Shown here one piece after another: positions 58,019-64,000 of a stretch of DNA of 64,000 bases. The stretch covers positions 124,001-188,000 of the forward strand of contig NZ_JAGIZA010000005.1 in assembly GCF_017813365.1 (NCBI RefSeq), read 5' to 3'. How positions within the stretch are numbered: position 1 is the stretch's first letter; every line of letters starts with the position of its first letter. Position numbers and translations under genes: made by a program. This DNA is from Roseomonas indoligenes (GTDB taxonomy: Bacteria; Pseudomonadota; Alphaproteobacteria; Acetobacterales; Acetobacteraceae). The notes beneath the pieces were generated by a model. That model was not told the DNA's origin. It did not search any database and saw nothing but the letters and a program-made list of their open reading frames with translations.

Positions 58019-60361
58019 TCACGCCGCCCGGGCATCCTGCTGCCCCACCCGGGCCTGGAAGTCCGCCGCTGACATCGGCCGGCCGAAGAGGAAGCCCTGC
58101 GCCTCCTCGCAGCCCTCCGCCCGCAGCATGGAGAGCTGCCCCTCGTCCTCCACCCCTTCGGCATTCGTCGTCACGTCCAGCGCACTGCCCAGGGCGATCA
58201 CCGCCCGCAGCAGGGCCACCGCCTTCGCATCCATCGCGATGTGCCGGATGAACGACCGGTCCACCTTGATCTTGTCGAAGCGGAACCGCTGCAGCGTGGC
58301 GAGCGAGGAGTAGCCCGTCCCAAAATCATCCATCGCCAGCCGCACGCCGAGCGAGCGCAGGCGCGAGAGGATGGCAAGCGTCTCCGCGCTGTTGGCGAGC
58401 ATCGCGGCCTCCGTGATCTCCAACTCCAGTTGCGCGGGCGGCAGGCCGGACCGGGCCAGGGCACCCTCAACCGTGGCGACGAAGCTCGCCTGCCGCACCT
58501 GGATGGCCGAGACGTTCACCGCTAGGTTCAGCCCGCCCCAGCCACGCGCCACCTGGCAGGCCTGCTCCAGCACCCAGGCGCCGATCGGGATGATCAGCCC
58601 CGTCTCCTCGGCCATCGGGATGAAGACGTCCGGCGAGATCATGCCGCGCTGCGGGTGGTGCCAGCGCAGCAGCGCCTCTGCCCCCTTGATCCGCCGTGTC
58701 GCCGTGGAAACCTGCGGCTGGAACAGGATCGTCAACTCCTGCCGTGCCATCGCGTTCCGGAGGTCGGCGATGAGCAGGCGGCGGGTCCTGAGTCGCTCGT
58801 CCAGCTCCGGCTCGAAGACCCGCAGGCAGGATCCGCCCTCCGCCTTGGCTTGGTACAGGGCCAAGTCCGCATCCTGCAGAAGCGCCTCTGGCCGTCCGTC
58901 GAAGGGACCGGGCGCGAGCACCGCCGCGCCGATGGAGAGCCCGACCGTCCGGAACTCCGATCCCAGCAGCACGGGCTCGTCCACCGCCGCCAGCAGCCGG
59001 GCCGCGAAGGCGTTCAGCGCCTCCGGATGGCCGAGGTCGGGCGCGACGAGCACGAACTCGTCCCCGCCTACGCGCGCCAGCGTGTCCGTCGCTCGAAGGC
59101 AGCCTCGCAGCCGGGCCGCGACCACCCGGAGCACCTCGTCCCCCGCAGCGTGGCCGAGCGTGTCGTTCACCTCCTTGAAGTGGTCCAGGTCCATGGCCAG
59201 CACGGTCATATGGGTGCCGTCCCGCCGGGCGGCGGCAAAGGCCAGCTCCAGCCGATCACCCAGAAGCGCCCGGTTCGGCAGCCCTGTCAGCCCGTCGAAG
59301 TTCGCCAGCCAGCGCAGCCGCTCGGAGAGGCGGCTTCTCTCGGCGGAGGCGTCCCGGAACAGGATGCAGGCATCCGTCAGCTCCGCCACTTCGCGCGGCG
59401 CTCCGGGAGGAGGCGGTGGGATGGACACGGTCAGGTCCCCGCGGCCGAGCCGGCGCAGCGCCTCGGTCAGCCCGGTCAGCATTCCCCCCAGCCGCCGCGC
59501 CGCGCCGGCGGCGTAGACCGTCCCGAGAATGAGGACGGCCGCGAAGGCCGGCACCACGATGCCCAGCGTCTCATCCGCGGTCAGCACCCCCGTTGCCGCG
59601 GGCAGCAGCAGGACCATGGCAGCCCGCCCGCTGGCCCGCGCGGCCGGGATCGGCGTGACCCGCGCCATCCAGGCACGCCCGCCGACGGAAATCGACCCCG
59701 TGGCCGGCCGGCCGGCCGTCAGGGCCACCCGGAGCCAATCCGGCGTCCAGCGCGAGGTCGGGACGGCGGGCAGCGGCAAAGTTGCCAGCCGGGGGTGCTC
59801 CTCCACGAAGAGGATGGCGGCCCCGCCCTCCGCCGCGGCCAGTTCCTCCAGGGCACCTTGATCCAACGCAGCAATCAGCCGGACTTCGGCATCGCCTCCT
59901 CCGGCGAGCGGCAGGCGCGCCAGCGCCTCCGCACCCGGCAGGTCGGTGCCCGGACAATCGGCGGCATCGCAGCCGGCAGCGGCCCGCATGACGCCGCCGG
60001 AGGGACAGCTCCGCATCTCGACCGCGCGGATCAGGGGCTCGGCGGTCCGCAACGTCGAGAGTAGGCCGCGCAATCCGTCAGCCTGGTGTGGGCCGGTCCC
60101 CCCGGCCAGGGTAAAGGAGAGAGCAGAGTCCCCCTCCAGCCCGCGTGCCAGCCGTTCCAGGCTGCCCTGCACGCTCGCTGTCCGGGCCTCGAAGCGGCTG
60201 CCCGCGGCCTGCAGCATCCGCTCGGACATGTCGTGCTGCAGGTCCCGGACGAGCCAGGATACCGCCACCACGGTCACGAAGAGGCAGAGGAGCGAAGGCG
60301 CGGCCGAGAGGAGGATCAGCCGCGACCGCAGACCCTGTTGCGGAAAGAACCGCCTTGCCAT
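58019..60361 (-). CDS. Membrane GGDEF-EAL cyclic-di-GMP enzyme
   Basis: 780 aa. An N-terminal helix (~15-35), a periplasmic sensing region (~36-255), a second helix (~260-285), a HAMP-like linker, then GGDEF (RVGGDEFVLV) with an RxxD inhibitory site RATD five residues before it, and EAL (AEALLRWHHP, NVSAIQ, ELEITEAAM, MDDFGTGYSS, KVDRSFI, NAEGVE). All key residues of both domains are present, so both synthesis and breakdown of c-di-GMP are possible. The periplasmic region has several Cys and may be disulfide-bonded. Confidence 0.9.
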   Translation of the reverse strand: MARRFFPQQGLRSRLILLSAAPSLLCLFVTVVAVSWLVRDLQHDMSERMLQAAGSRFEARTASVQGSLERLARGLEGDSALSFTLAGGTGPHQADGLRGLLSTLRTAEPLIRAVEMRSCPSGGVMRAAAGCDAADCPGTDLPGAEALARLPLAGGGDAEVRLIAALDQGALEELAAAEGGAAILFVEEHPRLATLPLPAVPTSRWTPDWLRVALTAGRPATGSISVGGRAWMARVTPIPAARASGRAAMVLLLPAATGVLTADETLGIVVPAFAAVLILGTVYAAGAARRLGGMLTGLTEALRRLGRGDLTVSIPPPPPGAPREVAELTDACILFRDASAERSRLSERLRWLANFDGLTGLPNRALLGDRLELAFAAARRDGTHMTVLAMDLDHFKEVNDTLGHAAGDEVLRVVAARLRGCLRATDTLARVGGDEFVLVAPDLGHPEALNAFAARLLAAVDEPVLLGSEFRTVGLSIGAAVLAPGPFDGRPEALLQDADLALYQAKAEGGSCLRVFEPELDERLRTRRLLIADLRNAMARQELTILFQPQVSTATRRIKGAEALLRWHHPQRGMISPDVFIPMAEETGLIIPIGAWVLEQACQVARGWGGLNLAVNVSAIQVRQASFVATVEGALARSGLPPAQLELEITEAAMLANSAETLAILSRLRSLGVRLAMDDFGTGYSSLATLQRFRFDKIKVDRSFIRHIAMDAKAVALLRAVIALGSALDVTTNAEGVEDEGQLSMLRAEGCEEAQGFLFGRPMSAADFQARVGQQDARAA

Positions 60362-60435
60362 CCACCCCGATTCCCGTCCCGGTCAGGGCGGGATGATGGG
60401 GTGGGTGGCCTTGCCCTAACGTTAAGCGGGCCCGT

Positions 60436-60717
60436 TCAGGAGGCGCGGCGCACCGGCTCCGGCCCCGGCAGCTCCACCGCGATCGCAAGGGTTGAGAGAT
60501 CCCCGCCCCGCTCGAGGGAAATGTTCACCCGGCCCGGATCGATGGAGACATGCCTGGCCACGAGCTCCACGATTTCCTTCTGGAGCTTCGGCAGGAAGTC
60601 CTCGCCCTGCCGGCCGATCCGCTCGTGCGCCAGCACGATCTGCAGCCGCTCCTTCGCCGCGGTCGCCGTCTGGGGCATCTCCGCCTGCTTCCCGCGGAAC
60701 AGCTTCAGCCAGCTCAT
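60436..60717 (-). CDS. minE: Cell division topological specificity factor MinE
   Basis: 93 aa. It contains the MinD-binding and helix region (TATAAKERLQIVLAHERI) and the C-terminal MinE dimer domain (LPKLQKEIVELVARHV). Drives MinD oscillation. Overlaps minD by 4 bp (ATGA). Confidence 0.95.
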   Translation of the reverse strand: MSWLKLFRGKQAEMPQTATAAKERLQIVLAHERIGRQGEDFLPKLQKEIVELVARHVSIDPGRVNISLERGGDLSTLAIAVELPGPEPVRRAS

Positions 60718-61532
60718 GCCGCCCTCCCACCGAAGAGCCGGGACAGGAAGCCCTTCTTTTCCGAATCCGTGAACCGCATCGGCCGATCATCGCCGAGGAA
60801 GCGCGCCACCGCGTCCTTATAGGCCTGCCCGGCCTGGGATTCAGCGTCCAGGATCACGGGATTGCCGGTGTTGGACGCCTTCAGCACGCTCTCGCTCTCC
60901 GGGACCACGCCCAGCAGGGGGATGCGCAAGATCTCCTGGATGTCGTCGAGCTTCAACATCTCGCCCCGCTCCACCCGCACCGGGTCGTAGCGGGTGACGA
61001 GAAGGTGCTCCTTCACCGGCTCCTTCTTCTCCTCGGCCCGCTTGGAGCGGGACTGGAGGACGCCCAGGATCCGGTCGCTGTCGCGGACGGAGGAGACCTC
61101 GGGGTTGGTCACAACGATCGCCTGGTCAGCGAAGTACAGCGCCAGCAGCGCGCCCTTCTCAATGCCGGCGGGGCTGTCGCAGAGGATGTAGTCGAATTCC
61201 TTCGACAGCTCCTCGATGATGGTGGCCACGCCCTCCTTCGTCAGCGCGTCCTTGTCCCGCGTCTGGCTCGCCGGAAGGATGGAGAGGGATTCCACCCGCT
61301 TGTCCCGGATCAGCGCCTGGCTCAGCTTCGCCTCGCCGGTGATGACGTTGACGATGTCGAACACCACCCGGCGCTCCACCCCCATGATGAGGTCGAGGTT
61401 CCGCAGGCCCACATCGAAGTCGATCACCACGGTCTTCTTGCCCGCCTGGGCCAGCCCGGTCGCGAAGGCGGCGGAGGATGTGGTCTTGCCCACGCCCCCC
61501 TTGCCCGAAGTTACCACGATCACCTGCGCCAT
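60714..61532 (-). CDS. minD: Septum site-determining ATPase MinD
   Basis: 272 aa. Deviant Walker A SGKGGVGKTT, DFDVGLRNLD and CDSPAGIEKGA are typical; the C-terminal amphipathic membrane helix is present (KKGFLSRLFGG). Works with MinC to block septation away from midcell. The start at 61532 (MAQVIVVTSG) has GGAGAAG upstream; codons above it are not conserved in character. Confidence 0.97.
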   Translation of the reverse strand: MAQVIVVTSGKGGVGKTTSSAAFATGLAQAGKKTVVIDFDVGLRNLDLIMGVERRVVFDIVNVITGEAKLSQALIRDKRVESLSILPASQTRDKDALTKEGVATIIEELSKEFDYILCDSPAGIEKGALLALYFADQAIVVTNPEVSSVRDSDRILGVLQSRSKRAEEKKEPVKEHLLVTRYDPVRVERGEMLKLDDIQEILRIPLLGVVPESESVLKASNTGNPVILDAESQAGQAYKDAVARFLGDDRPMRFTDSEKKGFLSRLFGGRAA

Positions 61533-61644
61533 GCGCTCTTCTCCAACCCCCTGCCCCACCGGCCGCCCCCTCGCGTGCCGGCGGAACGACCCTTCCATCG
61601 CATGGCCGGCCTTTCCCCTGGAAGGGGAATCCCGGCCCTTTCCC

Positions 61645-62382
61645 TCAACCCAGCCGGTCGAACCGCATGCTCTCGCCGATGAGGCAGACCTGCACGGCCC
61701 GCCCCAGCGGGGCGTCGCCCAGCCCGTCCCGCACCGCGTAGTAGCCGGCGATGGAGACCAGCTCCGGCTCGAAGTTCAGCGCGAAGATCCGGGCGGAAAG
61801 GTTCTCCGCCCCGCCCGCGATCGCCCGCCCCTTGAGGGCCCCGTAGATGTGGACATTGCCGTCCGCGATCACCTCGGCCCCCGGGTTCACCGTGCCGCGC
61901 ACGATCAGGTCGCAGCCCTGGGCCCAGATCCGCTGCCCGGCCCGTACCGCCTGGTCCACCACCATGGTCGGCTGCCAGTCCGAGGGCGGGGGCGGCAGTT
62001 CCGCCACGGGCTCCGGCGCGGGCGCGGCGGGCGCTGCCACGGGCAGCTCGGCCCCGGCGGCGCGCAGCGGCGGCAGCCCGGCGGCCTGGGCGGCGGCGCG
62101 GATATCCGTCGCCCCGCCCGTGGTGCCGATCGGCGCGATATGGACGCTCCGCAGCTGGCCGATCAGGTGCCCGAAATCCGGCACCGCCGCGGGGTCCAGG
62201 TCATCCAGCCCAAGCACGATGGGCGCGTTCCGCAGGAAACCCGGGGCGCGGCGGAACTGGTCCGCCAGGGCGGGCACGATCACCTCCACCCGGGGGTCGA
62301 GCAGCCGCAGCACCAGCAGGTTGAAATTGCCCCCGCGAAGCCGGAACGGCTCCAGTCGGGCTTCGGACGCGGGGGAGGACAT
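61645..62382 (-). CDS. minC: Septum site-determining protein MinC
   Basis: 245 aa. N-terminal FtsZ-antagonising domain (FRLRGGNFNLLVLRLLDP), a Pro/Ala-rich linker near 125-145, and a C-terminal beta-helix domain for MinD binding (RAGQRIWAQGCDLIVRGTVNPGAEVIADGNVHIYGALKGRA). First gene of minCDE; 112 bp separate it from minD. It diverges from a thioesterase gene across 131 bp. Confidence 0.94.
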   Translation of the reverse strand: MSSPASEARLEPFRLRGGNFNLLVLRLLDPRVEVIVPALADQFRRAPGFLRNAPIVLGLDDLDPAAVPDFGHLIGQLRSVHIAPIGTTGGATDIRAAAQAAGLPPLRAAGAELPVAAPAAPAPEPVAELPPPPSDWQPTMVVDQAVRAGQRIWAQGCDLIVRGTVNPGAEVIADGNVHIYGALKGRAIAGGAENLSARIFALNFEPELVSIAGYYAVRDGLGDAPLGRAVQVCLIGESMRFDRLG

Positions 62383-62513
62383 GCGGGCGGGGGTGGTCCT
62401 GGGAAGCGGTTCGCCGCTCACATTACAGGGAAGTGTCCGGCAGGCGAAGCCTTGCGCGCCGGGCGCCGCACGGGAACCCTGCGGCGCGACCCCACGGCCA
62501 CAGGAATCCCGGA

Positions 62514-62972
62514 ATGAGCGCGATATCCCCAGACAAAAGGCGCCCAAAGCGGGCCGATTTCCGTCATTTCCTGGAAATTCCCACGCGCTGGGGCGACAAC
62601 GACGCCTATGCCCACGTGAACAACGTGACCTATTATTCCTTCTTCGACACGGTCGTGTCCCGCTTCCTCTTGGCCTCAGGCGCCATCGACTTGAAGACCT
62701 CTCCCCTGATCGGCGTGGTGGTGGAGACGGGGTGCCGCTACGTCGCGCCCATCTCCTTCCCGGACCTCGTCACTGCCGGCCTGCGGGTGACCCGGATCGG
62801 CAACACCTCCGTCCGCTACGAGATCGGCATTTTCCGCAATGAGGAAGATGAGGCGAGCGCCGAGGGCCATTTCGTCCATGTCTATGTGGATCGCGCTACC
62901 CAGACCCGGCCCACGCCGCTTCCACAGGATCTCCGCGATGCCGTGGCGCCGCTCCTCGTCGAGCTCCGCTGA
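62514..62972 (+). CDS. Acyl-CoA thioesterase (4HBT family)
   Basis: 152 aa hot-dog fold thioesterase with the motif TRWGDNDAYAHVNNVTYYSFFD carrying the catalytic Asp. It hydrolyses acyl-CoA of unknown chain type. The start at 62514 follows a CGGAA sequence; upstream in-frame codons overlap minC's leader. Confidence 0.88.
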   Translation: MSAISPDKRRPKRADFRHFLEIPTRWGDNDAYAHVNNVTYYSFFDTVVSRFLLASGAIDLKTSPLIGVVVETGCRYVAPISFPDLVTAGLRVTRIGNTSVRYEIGIFRNEEDEASAEGHFVHVYVDRATQTRPTPLPQDLRDAVAPLLVELR

Positions 62973-62993
62973 GGACTCCCGCCGGCGCCCGGT

Positions 62994-64000
62994 CTAGCGC
63001 TGCCCCGCCTCCGGGTTGAACCGAACCCCTGCCCGCGCCAGGCCGCCCCCGATGCCGATCGGCGTGCCGTCCGCCCGCCAGCATGCCGCCCCTGTCATGA
63101 TCCCGTCCCCGGCGAAGGTGACGGCCCCCATGCCGCCGCCGATGGTCCGCACCCGCTCCACGACGTGACCGCGCGCGACCAGCGCCCCCTCCGTCTCGGC
63201 CGAGATGCCGGGTTCCAGTTCCAGGCGGTGGCCCTGGGTCCAGACCCGCGGCGCCTCCACCGCCTCCTGCGGTGTCATGCCGTGGTCCAGCAGGTTGATG
63301 ATCGCCTGCATGGCGGAGCCGAAGATCCGCAGCCCTCCCGGCAGCCCGAGCGCCGCGACCGGCCGTCCCTCCCGCAGCACCATCATCGGTGCCATGGAAG
63401 TGAAGACCCGCTTCCCCGGCGCCACGGACAGCGCCTTACCGGGATGCGGATCGAAGTTGTACATGTAGTTGTTGGCGATCATCCCCGTGCCCGGCACGGT
63501 GAACCGTGCACCGAACAGCCCGTTGATGGTCTGGGTGGTGGAGACGATGCCGCCCTTACCGTCCGCCACCGTCACATGAGTCGTGTTGGCCGATTCCAGC
63601 AGCCCCGCGCCGGGCCTCCAGTCCTTCGCCCGCCCCATCTCGATTTCCGCGCGCCGCGCGGCGGCGTAGGCCTTGTCCGTCAGCCGGGCTACGGGCACGT
63701 CCACGAAGGCCGGGTCCGCGGTGGCGACGGCCCGGTCGGCGAAGGCCATCTTCAGCACCTCCGCCAGCAGGTGAACCCCGTCCGGCGTGCCGAAGCCCAG
63801 CGACCGCAGGTCGAACCCTTCCAAAACGTTCAGCATCTGCGCGATGTGCACGCCGGAGGATGAGGGCGGCGGCGGCCCGATGACCTCGTGGCCCCGATAG
63901 GTGGCCCGGATCGGCTCGCGCTCGATCGGCGCCACGCGGCGAAGATCCTCGGCGGAGATCAGCCCGCCCGTCGCCTCCATATGCTGCACCAGCGCGTCGC
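62994..64000 (-). CDS. ggt: Gamma-glutamyltransferase, C-terminal part (5' end outside window)
   Basis: About 335 codons are present; the coding frame continues past the right edge (D-A-L precede the visible GTG), so the start is outside. The self-processing site and nucleophile Thr are in the ANTTHVTVAD segment; the Gly-rich GLPGG loop and the C-terminal small-subunit region are complete. It cleaves gamma-glutamyl amides such as glutathione in the periplasm. Confidence 0.92.
   Translation of the reverse strand, partial: DALVQHMEATGGLISAEDLRRVAPIEREPIRATYRGHEVIGPPPPSSSGVHIAQMLNVLEGFDLRSLGFGTPDGVHLLAEVLKMAFADRAVATADPAFVDVPVARLTDKAYAAARRAEIEMGRAKDWRPGAGLLESANTTHVTVADGKGGIVSTTQTINGLFGARFTVPGTGMIANNYMYNFDPHPGKALSVAPGKRVFTSMAPMMVLREGRPVAALGLPGGLRIFGSAMQAIINLLDHGMTPQEAVEAPRVWTQGHRLELEPGISAETEGALVARGHVVERVRTIGGGMGAVTFAGDGIMTGAACWRADGTPIGIGGGLARAGVRFNPEAGQR

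Overview
The window is high-GC DNA with densely packed genes and looks like a chromosomal segment of an alphaproteobacterium. The best guess is Rhodospirillales/Acetobacteraceae, Roseomonas-like. The reasons are the 14-gene type nuo operon with split nuoC and nuoD, the tig-clpP-clpX-lon block, MinCDE, a Zur-type Fur protein, many Tat signals, and ATGA/TGATG/GTGA stop-start overlaps throughout. No insertion sequence, phage gene, CRISPR array, toxin-antitoxin pair or rRNA operon is visible. Most of the window is housekeeping DNA with a few accessory blocks.

Layout. 1-12.4 kb (minus strand): nuoA to nuoM of respiratory complex I; nuoM is cut by the window edge and nuoN is presumably beyond it. 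12.5-14.4 kb: a palindrome upstream of nuoA, tRNA-Asp(GUC), two small lipoprotein genes (Sel1 repeat and CsgG-like), and tRNA-Val(UAC). 14.5-20.9 kb (minus): lon, clpX, clpP and tig, then tRNA-Leu(UAG). 20.9-24.8 kb: nnr (NAD(P)HX repair), an orphan ParA ATPase followed by an unknown membrane protein, and a DMT exporter. 24.9-28.4 kb (plus): Nudix hydrolase, AlaX-type editing protein, 3-mercaptopyruvate sulfurtransferase and a MetC-type PLP enzyme, all overlapping. 28.5-32 kb: an apparently exported nicotinamidase, an Npt/ATP-ADP-antiporter-like carrier, a Tat-type aldo/keto reductase, and a small secreted protein whose ribosome-binding site lies in a hairpin. 32-35 kb: zur, diverging from hisI, a GPP34 (GOLPH3-like) gene and lpxB. 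35-36.6 kb: two DUF2382 stress-type proteins.

36.6-44.8 kb is the most informative accessory block. A fused flavin monooxygenase/old-yellow-enzyme gene diverges from a seven-gene overlapping operon: SDR, MarR regulator, enoyl-CoA hydratase, acyl-CoA dehydrogenase, benzoate-CoA-ligase-family enzyme, 4HBT thioesterase and RidA. This is the layout expected for aerobic degradation of a 2-aminobenzoate (anthranilate) or salicylate type acid through its CoA thioester. A long direct repeat in the divergent promoter is a likely operator for the MarR protein.

44.9-53.2 kb: cytochrome b561, a small zinc-ribbon protein, icd, a DUF599 protein, a CDF-like protein lacking its usual metal ligands, a possible minimal 2H phosphoesterase, a 5'-nucleotidase-like HAD protein, prfC, a Bcr/CflA MFS exporter and an unknown protein. 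53.2-64 kb: a Tat-type DUF882 peptidase with an L,D-transpeptidase, a small tail-anchored protein, a methyltransferase-like protein with a long Pro/Ala-rich middle, a DUF1028 protein, an intact GGDEF-EAL protein, the minCDE operon, a thioesterase, and the 3' part of a gamma-glutamyltransferase gene.

Nothing here is clearly a new defence or mobile system. The best candidates for new biology are GPP34 next to lpxB, the RidA-containing aryl-CoA operon with its repeated operator, the degenerate CDF protein beside an unrecognised two-HxT protein, and the SD-masking hairpin.
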